From Nitrospira sp. (GTDB lineage: Bacteria > Nitrospirota > Nitrospiria > Nitrospirales > UBA8639), in assembly GCA_011523385.1 (NCBI GenBank), contig WTGX01000017.1:143553-207552 (forward strand): a DNA stretch of 64,000 nt. Direction: 5' to 3'. This document shows positions 35,532-45,354 of the stretch, piece by piece. The notes beneath the pieces were generated by a model that made no database searches, was not told the origin of the DNA, and saw only the letters and a program-made list of their open reading frames with translations. The position numbers were made by a program, and so were the translations under genes. Positions within the stretch are counted from its first letter, which is position 1. Each line of letters opens with the position of its first letter.

Positions 35532-36280
35532 GCACATCAAAGAGCAGAAAGAGAAAGGAAGATTCGCACACGATAGGGAACTGGCCCGTTGAAGACCGGC
35601 CGCGGGAGAAGTTGCTTCTGAAGGGGCCAGACTCCCTCACGAATTCCGAGTTGCTCGCAATCTTCCTTCGTTCAGGAGCGAAGGGGAAAAGCGCCATTGG
35701 CCTAGCCCAGGAACTCCTTTCTCGATTCGGTTCTTTAAGGGAGATCTACGCAGCACCCTTGGAAGAAGTGGAGGCCGTGCTTGGCTTGGGTAAAGCTAAA
35801 ATCGCTCAGCTTAAGGCAGTAACCGAAATGAGCAAACGCTACCTTGCTGAAGGATTCCAGAATCGCGTCTTCGCGGACTCTTCAGACGATATTCTTCAAT
35901 TCCTCTATCAAGAAATGCGAGACCTGGACCAAGAGGTATTCAAGGTTATTCTTCTGAACGGACAAAACCATATCTTAAAAATCGAGGCAATTTCTAAAGG
36001 GACGCTGACAATGGCTCAAATTTATCCGAGAGAAGTGATCAAGACTGCCCTTAGACATTCCGCCGCTGCGATTGTGTGCGTTCACAATCACCCATCGGGA
36101 GTCGCACGGCCAAGCGAGGATGACAAAAAGATCACGCGGGACCTTGTCTTTGCTTGCCGCTTTGTAGGAATAAAGGTCCACGACCACATCATTATTGGTG
36201 ATAATGATAAGTTCAGTTTTGCTGACGATGGAATAATCGAACAATATGATAAGGACTTTGATTCGAGGGTCGCTTTTTAG
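35528..36280 (+). CDS. radC: RadC/JAB-family protein
   Basis: 250 aa. The N-terminal HhH-like half (LTNSELLAIFLRSGAKGKSAIGLAQELL) and the C-terminal JAB/MPN metalloprotease-like domain are seen, with metal motif HNHPSG..PSEDD at about residues 188-202. RadC copies accompany mobile and defence islands and their role is unresolved. It overlaps the HTH gene by ATGA and is followed at 2 nt by the methylase. Confidence 0.93.
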   Translation: MSTSKSRKRKEDSHTIGNWPVEDRPREKLLLKGPDSLTNSELLAIFLRSGAKGKSAIGLAQELLSRFGSLREIYAAPLEEVEAVLGLGKAKIAQLKAVTEMSKRYLAEGFQNRVFADSSDDILQFLYQEMRDLDQEVFKVILLNGQNHILKIEAISKGTLTMAQIYPREVIKTALRHSAAAIVCVHNHPSGVARPSEDDKKITRDLVFACRFVGIKVHDHIIIGDNDKFSFADDGIIEQYDKDFDSRVAF

Positions 36281-36282
36281 GT

Positions 36283-38124
36283 ATGGGCAAGAAGTTTAAG
36301 AAAGCCGAAGAGACCGAAGGGCCAGAAGGTCAGATACAAGATTTTGTCTCTGGTCACTGGATAAAGGCTACTCCAGAAGAGATCGATGCTGTCCAAATCT
36401 TTTCACGACGTCTGATTGAAGACTATGACTACCCGAAATCTAATATTCAAACTCGGCCCCAGTACCGTGTCCGTAAGCGGCCATCGGATAAGGAAAAGTC
36501 TTATCCCGTGGATATTGCTGTCTTCAAGAACAGCCGTCGAATTGAAGATGACCTATTCATGGTGGTTGAGTGTAAAAAGAAAAATCGACAGGATGGTCTT
36601 GCACAACTAAAACTCTATCTAGATATGTCGGCAGCCGAAATCGGAGTCTGGTTCAACGGTCTTGAGCACACGTACTTAAGAAAGATCTACCACAAAGATG
36701 GACGACGCACCTACCAAGACCTTCCTAGCATTCCACGTTATGGTCAGCGTATTGAGGATATTGGCCTTTTCAAGAGAAAAGACCTGAAAGTTCCTTCGGA
36801 TCTGAGGGCCGTCTTCCGTGATATTCGCAACCACCTTGCTGGCAATGTCACAGGCATCACACGCGACGAAGCCTTGGCCCAACAGATTATCAACCTTCTC
36901 TTTTGTAAGATTTATGATGAGATTAATACTGGCGCCGATGAAATTGTCACCTTCCGCTCTGGAATCGACGAGCCGCCGCGTGATGTCAGGAAAAGGATAC
37001 TCACCCTCTTTGATGACAAAGTGAAGGGGGACTTCAACGATGTCTTCGATAAGACCGACGCAATCACCATAGACGCTGAAAGTCTCGTATATGTTGTTGG
37101 TGAGCTAGAAAACTATTGTATTACCGAAGCGCCTAGGGACGCGGTGGGAGATGCTTTTGAAGTCTTCATTGGTCCCGCCCTTCGCGGCAGTGAGGGCCAG
37201 TTTTTTACTCCCCGAAACGTTGTCAAGATGATGATCGACATCTTGGACCCAAAACCAGGAGATATGATTCTTGATCCTGCGTGTGGTTCCGGTGGCTTCC
37301 TGATCATGGCATTGGAACATGTCTGGAAGAAAATGGAGGGCCAGGCCAAGTCGAAGAGCTGGAGTGCCGTACAACTCGATCGGAAGAAGCGTGAAATTGC
37401 GAGTAAGTGTTTTCGTGGTATTGACAAAGACTCTTTTCTGGCAAAGGTCACCAAAGCTTATATGGCAATCATCGGTGACGGCCGCGGCGGTGTCTTCTGC
37501 GAAAATAGCCTACATCCACCTAAGGACTGGAACCATGCCACACGAGATAGCATCGAGATCGGGGCTTGCAATATAGTTCTAACCAATCCCCCCTTTGGAA
37601 CAAAAATTCGGATCAAGGGGGAGCGTGTGCTTGCTCAATACGACTTGGGACACAAGTGGAAAAAGAACAAAAAGACTAGCAAGGCTGAAAAGACAAGCAC
37701 GCTCCACGAAGACCAGCCGCCTCAAATCCTTTTCTTGGAACGCTGTCTTCAATTCCTTAAGACAGGTGGACGTTTGGGCATAGTTTTACCAGAGGCTGTG
37801 TTTGGAATGCCTACATATGAATATGTCGTCACATTTCTGCGTGAACGAACCATAATTCTCGGTATCGTCTCGATGCCGGAAGCGCTGTTTAAGACTAGCG
37901 GTAAGGGCGGTACCCATGCAAAAGTTTGCACGGTTTTTGTAGAGAAGAGAACGCCTAAGGAAAGGGAGGACTATGACATTTTTATGGCCGATGCTAGGTG
38001 GTGTGGGCACGATTCTCGTGGCAACCCTACTATTCGGAGGGATTTCTCCGGGAGGGAAATTCTTCTTGATGATGTACCAAGGGTTGCTCAGCGGTTTAAG
38101 GAACTCATAAAGGTTAACAAATGA
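36283..38124 (+). CDS. Nuclease-like domain fused to N6-adenine DNA methylase
   Basis: 613 aa. Residues 1-150 resemble the HsdR N-terminal nuclease fold, with VDIAVF then VVECKKK (D..ECK, PD-(D/E)XK-like, near residue 95). Residues 170-613 are an HsdM-type N6 methylase: GQFFTPRNVVKMM, SAM motif I DPACGSGG at about 330 and catalytic NPPFGT at about 435. One chain could therefore both cut and methylate, as in BcgI-like type IIB enzymes. No HsdR helicase gene is present. It overlaps the specificity gene by ATGA. Confidence 0.85.
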   Translation: MGKKFKKAEETEGPEGQIQDFVSGHWIKATPEEIDAVQIFSRRLIEDYDYPKSNIQTRPQYRVRKRPSDKEKSYPVDIAVFKNSRRIEDDLFMVVECKKKNRQDGLAQLKLYLDMSAAEIGVWFNGLEHTYLRKIYHKDGRRTYQDLPSIPRYGQRIEDIGLFKRKDLKVPSDLRAVFRDIRNHLAGNVTGITRDEALAQQIINLLFCKIYDEINTGADEIVTFRSGIDEPPRDVRKRILTLFDDKVKGDFNDVFDKTDAITIDAESLVYVVGELENYCITEAPRDAVGDAFEVFIGPALRGSEGQFFTPRNVVKMMIDILDPKPGDMILDPACGSGGFLIMALEHVWKKMEGQAKSKSWSAVQLDRKKREIASKCFRGIDKDSFLAKVTKAYMAIIGDGRGGVFCENSLHPPKDWNHATRDSIEIGACNIVLTNPPFGTKIRIKGERVLAQYDLGHKWKKNKKTSKAEKTSTLHEDQPPQILFLERCLQFLKTGGRLGIVLPEAVFGMPTYEYVVTFLRERTIILGIVSMPEALFKTSGKGGTHAKVCTVFVEKRTPKEREDYDIFMADARWCGHDSRGNPTIRRDFSGREILLDDVPRVAQRFKELIKVNK

Positions 38125-39602
38125 AAGTGTGCAATCACCTTGGTTTTCGCCTAAAAAGCTCAGCGGTTCGAGGATCTGTTCTTATCCCAAAATACTATAA
38201 CCCAGAGATTAAAAATCATTTGAATAACCTGAGACATACCCATCAACTAGTGCATTTCGAAGAACTCATCCAGCAAGGTTATATTCAGACCGCCACTGGT
38301 AACGAAATAGGTAAAATGGCTTATGGAACCGGGGCTATCCCTTTCATTCGGACGTCCGACATTTCGAATTGGGAAATCAAAACTGACCCTAAACAGGGTG
38401 TAAGCGAGGCCATATATGAGCAGTACGCTTCAAAACAAGATTTGCAACCTGGAGATCTGCTCTTCGTTCGTGACGGCACCTACCTTATAGGGGCAACGTG
38501 CCTTGTGACTGCTGCTGATGCAAAAATCTTATATCAGTCACATATTTTAAAGTTCAGAGTGGTTGCAGATGAAGCGATCTCTGCCCCCTTACTTCTGGCC
38601 CTTCTAAGTTCGCCAATAGTAAGAAAACAGATTCGAGCCAAGCAGTTCACGGCTGACATAATTGATACTATTGGAAACCGATACTATGAACTCATTCTAC
38701 CATTTCCATTGAATTCTGAGTTTCGTCAAAAAATAGAAAAGGCTGTGTTGGATGTCGTTAACAATCGTATGGGTCTACGCGAGCGATTGCGACGGATACC
38801 TCTCTGGACCCAGGGACTCATACAAAATATCTCCGCAGATCTTCCGGAACCAGATAGTGACCAATTCGAACTGAGCGGGAACTACGGTTTTATCATCCGA
38901 GATGGAGAGGTGCGGTATAACATCTTCATTCCTCGGTATTACGATCCAGTGGTGGAGGAAGAACTTCGTGGTTTGTCTAATAGCCATGAACTTATTTCAA
39001 TCAGCGACCTCGTCAAGAAGGACGTGCTTGCATTTGATACAGGCATTGAGGTCGGGAAAATGGCCTATGGGACAGGTTCTGTGCCATTCATCCGTACATC
39101 TGACATCTCGAACTGGGAACTCAAAGTTGATCCAAAACAGAGCGTCAGCGAAGACATCTACGATCAGTTTAAAGAGAAGTTGGACGTACGTGTCGAGGAT
39201 CTATTTGTTGTCCGTGATGGTACCTACTTGGTTGGAACTTCCTGTATATTAACCGAGCATGATACCCGCATTCTCTACTGTGGTGGCCTTTACAAGGTAC
39301 GAGTAAAGAAGAAAGATCAGCTTGATCCCTATCTTTTGTTAGCTTTGCTCAATTGCCCGGTTGTCAAGCGTGAGATGCGTGCTAAGCAATTCACCCGTGA
39401 CGTGATCGATACCTTGGGCAAACGTATCTTTGAAGTAGTGCTGCCCATTCCAAAAGACAATAAGGTACGCGTACAGATTGCCAGAGAAGCGCGAGAGATC
39501 GTACTGGCAAGGGTGTCTCTAAGGAACAAAGCCAAACAGATCTCTCTTGAGGTTGAAGGCATCACCGAACTCGGAGAAGAAGACAACTATGAACTGGCCT
39601 GA
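38121..39602 (+). CDS. HsdS-like DNA specificity subunit with two near-duplicate TRDs
   Basis: 493 aa made of two homologous halves (about 1-225 and 255-493). Each carries E(I/V)GKMAYGTG..PFIRTSDISNWE, D..F(V)VRDGTYL(I/V)G and MRAKQFT.DVIDT-like segments. The halves are similar enough to suggest a recent internal duplication and recognition of two like half-sites. It partners the upstream methylase. Its end overlaps the ATPase gene by 14 nt. Confidence 0.82.
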   Translation: MKVCNHLGFRLKSSAVRGSVLIPKYYNPEIKNHLNNLRHTHQLVHFEELIQQGYIQTATGNEIGKMAYGTGAIPFIRTSDISNWEIKTDPKQGVSEAIYEQYASKQDLQPGDLLFVRDGTYLIGATCLVTAADAKILYQSHILKFRVVADEAISAPLLLALLSSPIVRKQIRAKQFTADIIDTIGNRYYELILPFPLNSEFRQKIEKAVLDVVNNRMGLRERLRRIPLWTQGLIQNISADLPEPDSDQFELSGNYGFIIRDGEVRYNIFIPRYYDPVVEEELRGLSNSHELISISDLVKKDVLAFDTGIEVGKMAYGTGSVPFIRTSDISNWELKVDPKQSVSEDIYDQFKEKLDVRVEDLFVVRDGTYLVGTSCILTEHDTRILYCGGLYKVRVKKKDQLDPYLLLALLNCPVVKREMRAKQFTRDVIDTLGKRIFEVVLPIPKDNKVRVQIAREAREIVLARVSLRNKAKQISLEVEGITELGEEDNYELA

Positions 39603-42264
39603 ACCAATTTCCGAAGCACTGAAACTACCTAGCGGCGCCTGTTTCTACAAATGTGCCCTGCAGGTGAATCCTTACGATTATGTGAAGCGCCATAACAAGC
39701 CTACTCGTGCGAAGGACGAGAGTGAATACAACCAGCTTGTGATTGATACCTGCAAAACGAATGGGATCCAAGTGATCGCCGTCACCGATCACTACAGGGT
39801 CAAAACATCGGAAATACTCCGTGAGCAAGCCAGAAAGTCAGACATTCTTGTGTTTCCAGGGTTCGAGGCAGTGACAAAAGAAGGGGTGCATCTGCTTTGC
39901 TTGTTTTCTCCTGATACACCACTTGTTAAGCTCGAGCGCTACCTTGGAGACTGTGGTGTCCATGATGAATCAACGGTATCACCCACGGGCAAATATGATG
40001 TTACGGAATTATTGGAAGAGGCCCAAAAGTGGGGATCGGTGTGTCTTGCGGCGCATGTCGCAGGTGAAGGAGGGCTTTTGAGGGAGCTTGATGGTCAGAC
40101 ACGAATGAACGTCTGGAGGCATCCCTATCTTCTTGCGTGCTCCCTTCCAGGGCCCGTGCAGGACGCTCCTGAGGGCCTTCGACATATTCTAAAAAATAAG
40201 GATGCTCAACATTACAGGGAACGACCTGTTGCCATTCTTAATGCGAATGATGTCAGCAAACCAGAAGATTTGGCGAAACCTTCGGTTTCTTGCTGGATCA
40301 AAATGTCGGAGATTTCGATTGATGGTCTTAGACAAGCATTTATAGATCCTGGTTCCCGTATCCGGCTTGCTCATGACCCGATACCAGAGGATCATACCGA
40401 GTTCGTTACTATATCTTGGCAGGGTGGGTTTCTTGACGGAAGTGCTATCCACTTCAATGAAAATTTGAACGTTCTCATTGGTGGGCGGGGCACAGGCAAG
40501 TCAACCGTAGTTGAGAGTGTTCGGTATGTGCTGGGCTTGGAGCCACTGGGTGAGGAGGCGCGCAAGGTCCACGACGGGATTATCCGGCAAGTTCTTCGCG
40601 GCGGCACAAAGGTTTCTCTCCTCGTCCGTTCTCATCGGCCAGCAATGCATGACTATCTGATTGAGAGAACCATTCCCAATCCACCGGTGGTGAGAGATGA
40701 CACGGGAAGGGTGATTTCCTTCTCTCCAACTGACATCGCTCCACAGGCAGAGGTGTACGGCCAGCACGAGATCTCGGAATTGACGAAAAGTCCCGAGAAA
40801 CTCACGCGCCTTCTGGAGCGCTTTGTGGATCGTGATCCAAGTATCACACAGCGTAAGGGGTCTCTTACGCAAACGCTGGAACGATCCCGCGTTCGTATAC
40901 TTGAAGTGAAGAGGGAGCTACGTCAGATTGCTGAGCGGCTGGCATCTCTTCCCGCGCTGGAGGAAACACTGAAGCGCTTCCAACAAGCAGGCCTTGAGGA
41001 CAAACTTAAGGAACAGAGCCTCTTAGTCCGCGAAGAAAGAATCTTGCGTACAGCAGGTGAACGCATTGTTCCTTTCCGCGAGATACTAGGGCAACTCCGT
41101 CGGGCCATACCAATCGATCGTGCGTTCATATCAGTGAAGGCGTTGGAAGGATTGCCGGGGAAAGAGATTCTAACAAAGTTAGATGCGGTCCTTGATCAGC
41201 TTGATCGAAATATCAAAGCTATTGTCAGCCAAATAGCCGAGGCACTTAAGGATGCTGATGAAGGCCATAGGGCAGTCTCCCAGCAATGGGAGTCTAGAAA
41301 GAAGAGTGTTCAAGCTGCCTATGAAAAGATCCTTCGTGAACTTCAGAAATCCAAAGTCGATGGAGAAGAATTCATACGGCTCCGACGGCAGATTGAAGAA
41401 CTCCGCCCACTCAAGGACAGGCAGAACACGCTTCAGCGTGATCTGAATGAGCTAGAAGACCAGCGGCGCAACTTACTAGCAGAATGGGAGGATATTAAGG
41501 CCTCTGAATATCAGCAGCTTGAGAGGGCGGCAAAAAAAGTAAACAAGGCCCTTGCTGACCGAGTTCGCGTTCAAGTGACAGCAGCGGGAAATCGAGAACC
41601 GCTATATCAGTTCCTACGAGAGCATGTTGGTGGACGCCTGAGTGAAACTCTTGAGATACTCAAGAAACGTGATTCGCTCTCGCTCAAGGAGTTTGCAGAT
41701 TCCTGTCGTGCGGGGCGTGACGCTCTCGCGGAGAGCTTTTTAATTCCACCAGCCCAAGCAGAACGCCTTGCGCAAGCCCCACTCGAAACATTTATGGAGA
41801 TGGAGGAGTTGGACCTTCCTCCAACAACCTCTATAAAGCTAAATGTGGCTGGAGAAGGGCAACCGGCTACTTGGCAGGCCTTGGATGACCTTTCCACAGG
41901 TCAGAAAGCAACGGCGGTTTTGTTACTACTCTTGCTTGAGTCCGACGCTACACTAGTCGTAGATCAACCCGAAGACGACCTCGACAACCGCTTCATCACA
42001 GAAGGAGTCGTTCCCAAAATGCGTGAGGAAAAGTGCCGGCGTCAGTTCCTATTTGCTACCCATAATGCCAACATCCCTGTCCTTGGCGATGCAGAACTGA
42101 TTGTAGGTCTTAGGGCAGCAGGTGAAGCTAGTGAGGGCAGGGCTGAAATACCAGTCGAACACATGGGATCTATTGATTCTCGGCCAGTACGGGAGCTTGT
42201 CGAAGAAGTGCTCGAAGGCGGCAGGGAGGCGTTCGAGACGCGACGCCTGAAGTACGGCTTTTAG
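39589..42264 (+). CDS. PHP-like domain plus SMC/RecN-type ATPase (TrlF-like)
   Basis: 891 aa. Residues 15-250 are PHP-like: VIAVTDHYRV at 62-71, FPGFEAVTKEGVHLLCLF and CLAAHV. The usual first HxH motif is missing (QVNPYDYVK instead) and the last metal motif is altered (NANDVSKP), so phosphoesterase activity is doubtful. Residues 285-891 form an ABC/SMC-like ATPase with Walker A GGRGTGKST near 297, a long coiled coil (about 420-690), signature LSTGQKA near 767, Walker B TLVVDQPEDDLDN and H-loop FATHNAN. The start is the ATG at 39589. Similar PHP-ATPases are annotated as TrlF family in defence loci (recalled). Confidence 0.8.
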   Translation: MNWPEPISEALKLPSGACFYKCALQVNPYDYVKRHNKPTRAKDESEYNQLVIDTCKTNGIQVIAVTDHYRVKTSEILREQARKSDILVFPGFEAVTKEGVHLLCLFSPDTPLVKLERYLGDCGVHDESTVSPTGKYDVTELLEEAQKWGSVCLAAHVAGEGGLLRELDGQTRMNVWRHPYLLACSLPGPVQDAPEGLRHILKNKDAQHYRERPVAILNANDVSKPEDLAKPSVSCWIKMSEISIDGLRQAFIDPGSRIRLAHDPIPEDHTEFVTISWQGGFLDGSAIHFNENLNVLIGGRGTGKSTVVESVRYVLGLEPLGEEARKVHDGIIRQVLRGGTKVSLLVRSHRPAMHDYLIERTIPNPPVVRDDTGRVISFSPTDIAPQAEVYGQHEISELTKSPEKLTRLLERFVDRDPSITQRKGSLTQTLERSRVRILEVKRELRQIAERLASLPALEETLKRFQQAGLEDKLKEQSLLVREERILRTAGERIVPFREILGQLRRAIPIDRAFISVKALEGLPGKEILTKLDAVLDQLDRNIKAIVSQIAEALKDADEGHRAVSQQWESRKKSVQAAYEKILRELQKSKVDGEEFIRLRRQIEELRPLKDRQNTLQRDLNELEDQRRNLLAEWEDIKASEYQQLERAAKKVNKALADRVRVQVTAAGNREPLYQFLREHVGGRLSETLEILKKRDSLSLKEFADSCRAGRDALAESFLIPPAQAERLAQAPLETFMEMEELDLPPTTSIKLNVAGEGQPATWQALDDLSTGQKATAVLLLLLLESDATLVVDQPEDDLDNRFITEGVVPKMREEKCRRQFLFATHNANIPVLGDAELIVGLRAAGEASEGRAEIPVEHMGSIDSRPVRELVEEVLEGGREAFETRRLKYGF

Positions 42265-42273
42265 AGTTTACCC

Positions 42274-43506
42274 ATGACCAGGACGGAACTGATCGAGCTT
42301 ATTCGAAATGATGAGAACTCTGGTGTGGAGTTTAAACGAGATACTATTGAGAATCGCGACCTCGCAAAAGAATTGGTGGCTTTTGCCAATTTGCAAGGGG
42401 GATATGTGCTACTTGGAGTCGAGAAAGATAAAACCATTTTGGGCATTACTCGAGACAAGCTAGAAGAGTGGGTAATGACAGCATGCAGAGATAAGATTCG
42501 GCCAGAATTGATCCCTTACTTTGAAATCCATCGTGATTTCGAGCCAGGGAGACATGTTGCTGTTGTACACGTGGAGCGCGGGTGGACCGTGCACCATGTG
42601 TGGCACAACAAGCACCGAACGTATTTTATTCGCGTTGGGACGCAAAGCCGCGAAGCTAGCCAGGAAGAACTGGAGCGTTTGTTTCAACAGCGAGGTGCGT
42701 TTCGACTGGAACTTCGACCAGTCTCTGGATCGACTATGAAGGACCTCGACCGCAGACGACTTGTTGATTACTTTGCACGTGTGCGACAGCAGGAGGTTCC
42801 ATTAGAAGAAAACGAAGCGGCTTGGCGTATGCTTCTCATCAACACGGAGGTTTTGTCAGAAAACGGAGGCAACTCTCCTACGACAGTCGCTGGCCTTCTC
42901 TTATTTGGACGGAACCCAAACCGTTTTCTTCCCCATGCAGGTATAGATGCTGTCGCGTACGCAGGATCAGAGAAGGACTACGTAGCGAAGGAACGCAGTC
43001 CTCTACGAGGCCCGATCATGCCGCTTCGTAATGGACAAGGGGAAATTGTTGAGAATGGTCTTGTTGATCAGGTAATCGACTTTATACGCCGCAATACTGT
43101 AGTTGAATCGCGCATTGACGGGAAGGGTCAGCGTGGAGAACACTGGAAAGACTATCCCTTGGAAGTGATTCGTGAGACCGTCGTGAATGCAATAGCCCAC
43201 CGTGACTACTCACTTTCGGCGACCGATATCGAAGTGAGCCTTTATGAGAACCGCCTTGAAGTTATCTCTCCTGGAAGACTACCGAATGGGATCACACCCG
43301 CGCGGATGCGCACTGGCTGCCGTGCGGCCAGAAATCAGCTTATTAAGGACGTGATGCGTGATTACGGCTACATGGAACACATGGGTATGGGTGTTCCCCG
43401 CAAAATAGTACGTGGAATGCTCGATCACAATGGAACCGATCCTGATTTCATCGAGGATGGGGAGCGCTTTATAGTACGCCTTTGGAAAGAACCCCGGAAA
43501 CCATGA
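42274..43506 (+). CDS. AlbA_2 (Schlafen-like) domain protein with C-terminal ATPase-like domain
   Basis: 410 aa. The N-terminal AlbA_2 module is ENSGVEFKRD, LAKELVAFANLQGGYVLLGVE. A DEPP-like middle follows, then a GHKL-type segment with ETVVNAIAHRDYS and MGMGVPRKIVRGM. These proteins are common in mobile regions and often act as putative transcriptional regulators; the Schlafen link also suggests RNA-directed roles. It is last gene of the operon, 9 nt after the ATPase gene. Confidence 0.85.
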   Translation: MTRTELIELIRNDENSGVEFKRDTIENRDLAKELVAFANLQGGYVLLGVEKDKTILGITRDKLEEWVMTACRDKIRPELIPYFEIHRDFEPGRHVAVVHVERGWTVHHVWHNKHRTYFIRVGTQSREASQEELERLFQQRGAFRLELRPVSGSTMKDLDRRRLVDYFARVRQQEVPLEENEAAWRMLLINTEVLSENGGNSPTTVAGLLLFGRNPNRFLPHAGIDAVAYAGSEKDYVAKERSPLRGPIMPLRNGQGEIVENGLVDQVIDFIRRNTVVESRIDGKGQRGEHWKDYPLEVIRETVVNAIAHRDYSLSATDIEVSLYENRLEVISPGRLPNGITPARMRTGCRAARNQLIKDVMRDYGYMEHMGMGVPRKIVRGMLDHNGTDPDFIEDGERFIVRLWKEPRKP

Positions 43507-43562
43507 AGCCTGTTGTAGCGAGCCCTCAGGCCGCGATAGCGACCTTGATTTGCAGGTGAGGG

Positions 43563-45311
43563 CTAAGAAGGTCTGTCCACGCGGACGGTCACGATGTCGG
43601 TGTCATAGTATTGCTGGTGGCGTACAGAAGACGCGAGGTGCCGCAACAGCCGGAGCGAGACTTCCTGTTCGATCTCGATTAACTCCCCCGTGGTCCGGGC
43701 GCCGAGCAGGGCGATCCGGTCCTGAATGTTGTCCTCGCCGGTGGAGGCAATGAACTCAAGGTGCGCCCCGCCGTCTTCCTCGTACACGACCAGCAGCAGG
43801 CGCCGTTGTCCGCGCTCGGCTTCGCTTTTATCCTGGAGCAGCGTCAGCAACCCTTCCTCGCCAACGGCGTCAAGGCGGTCGGCCATTGCCGTGTCCCACC
43901 CCATACGGGAGGCGAACGCACGCAGAAACTCGCTGATCTGCGGCAGGGCTGACAGGTCGAACGCCACCTCGACCCGGCTGCGCCGGTGTCCCGTCAACTC
44001 CACGAACAAGGTCATCAGAATGGCCGTGAGCCCGCCCGCCGTCATCCCGTTCTGGAGCAGCCCGCCGGCGAACTCCGAGAAATATTCGGGGAAGATCACG
44101 CCGTTCTGGAACCCGACGCCGACCCAGAACGCGACGCCGCAGACCAACCCCTTGCGATAGTCAATCCCGTCCTGGAAGACCATCCGCATGCCGACAACAA
44201 ACAGCATGGACAGCAACACGGTAAGATAGGCCGAGGCGACCGGACCCGGGATCGCCAGGATCACGGCAAGGCCCTTTGGGAAAAACGCCAGCACGAGGAA
44301 CAGGACCCCTACGGCCACTCCCACACGACGGGCGCCGACGCCGGTGAGTTCGGCCACGGACACGCTCGTGGAATAGGTCGTATTCGGCACGGTTCCCGCC
44401 AGACCGGACAGCAGGTTCCCCAAGCCGTCCGCGGCCACGGCACCCTGCACCGCCCGGAAATCCACGGCCCGGGGACGCCGCCAGGCTATGCGCTGAATGG
44501 CGACGGCATCGCCGACGGTTTCAATGGCACCCACCAGCGTCACGAACACGAATGCCGGCAGCAGTCCCCAGAACACCGGCCCGAACTCCAGATCGAAGCC
44601 GGGCCACGCGCCGTCCGGAAAACCGATCCATGACGCCTCGGCCACGCGGTCCACGTCGTAGAGACCGAAAAACGCGGCTACCACCGAACCCACGGCCACG
44701 CCGATGACCGGCGCCCAGAGACGCAACGTGCCGGTCGCCTTCAACGCGATCACGACAATGACGAGGATCGTGGCGAGGGCGCTGATTGGAGCGGCTTGGG
44801 CAGGGACCCCGTCCGGCAGATCCGTCAGCATGCCGAAGATGATCGGCATCACCGTGACCGCTACCAGCATGATGACCGTGCCGGCAACGGCCGGCGTCAG
44901 AATACGCCTGAACAGCGACAACCACGTGGAAAAGATGAACTGGAAGAGCGAGGACATAACGACCAGGGTGGCCAGCATCGCCGGCCCGCCCTCGGCCAGC
45001 GCCGCGACGCAGACCGCGATGAAGGCCCCGGAGGTACCCATCAGGAGGACGTATCCCGCGCCGAACCGGCCGACCCGGACCACTTGGACCAGCGTAGTCA
45101 CGCCGCTGACCAGGATCGCGGCAAACACGGCCCATGACAGGAAATCTTCGCTCCCGCCGCCAGCCCGGATGACGATTGCCGGGGTCAGGACAATCCCCGC
45201 GACGCAGAGCACCACCAGTTGCAGCCCGAGCCCGAAGGCCAGCGGCACCGGCGGTGTTTCATCGGGCTGATAACGAATGCCCTTGCGCAGGCTGGTCTCG
45301 TTGGCAGTCAT
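43563..45311 (-). CDS. NCS2 xanthine/uracil permease with cytoplasmic C-terminal domain
   Basis: 582 aa. About 440 residues form the NCS2 transporter core: GLGLQLVVLCVAGIVLTPAIVI, VGAIETVGDAVAIQRIAWRRPRAVDFRAVQGAVAADGLGNLLSGLAGT and NTTYSTSVSVAELTGVGARRVG. The last 140 residues (EVAFDLSALPQISEFLRAFASRMG...) resemble an anti-sigma/HATPase-like fold, an uncommon fusion. The ATG at 45311 has AGGAGAAA upstream; the ORF to 45431 runs into repeats. It sits between the two accessory operons in the opposite direction. Confidence 0.88.
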   Translation of the reverse strand: MTANETSLRKGIRYQPDETPPVPLAFGLGLQLVVLCVAGIVLTPAIVIRAGGGSEDFLSWAVFAAILVSGVTTLVQVVRVGRFGAGYVLLMGTSGAFIAVCVAALAEGGPAMLATLVVMSSLFQFIFSTWLSLFRRILTPAVAGTVIMLVAVTVMPIIFGMLTDLPDGVPAQAAPISALATILVIVVIALKATGTLRLWAPVIGVAVGSVVAAFFGLYDVDRVAEASWIGFPDGAWPGFDLEFGPVFWGLLPAFVFVTLVGAIETVGDAVAIQRIAWRRPRAVDFRAVQGAVAADGLGNLLSGLAGTVPNTTYSTSVSVAELTGVGARRVGVAVGVLFLVLAFFPKGLAVILAIPGPVASAYLTVLLSMLFVVGMRMVFQDGIDYRKGLVCGVAFWVGVGFQNGVIFPEYFSEFAGGLLQNGMTAGGLTAILMTLFVELTGHRRSRVEVAFDLSALPQISEFLRAFASRMGWDTAMADRLDAVGEEGLLTLLQDKSEAERGQRRLLLVVYEEDGGAHLEFIASTGEDNIQDRIALLGARTTGELIEIEQEVSLRLLRHLASSVRHQQYYDTDIVTVRVDRPS

Positions 45312-45354
45312 GCCGTTTCTCCTGGTTGGCGTTGACAATTTCCGCTTTTTCCTT

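Noticed and set aside
36283..39602. Classical type I restriction-modification system
   Set aside because: There is no HsdR helicase-nuclease gene in or next to the operon; nuclease-like residues are on the methylase chain.
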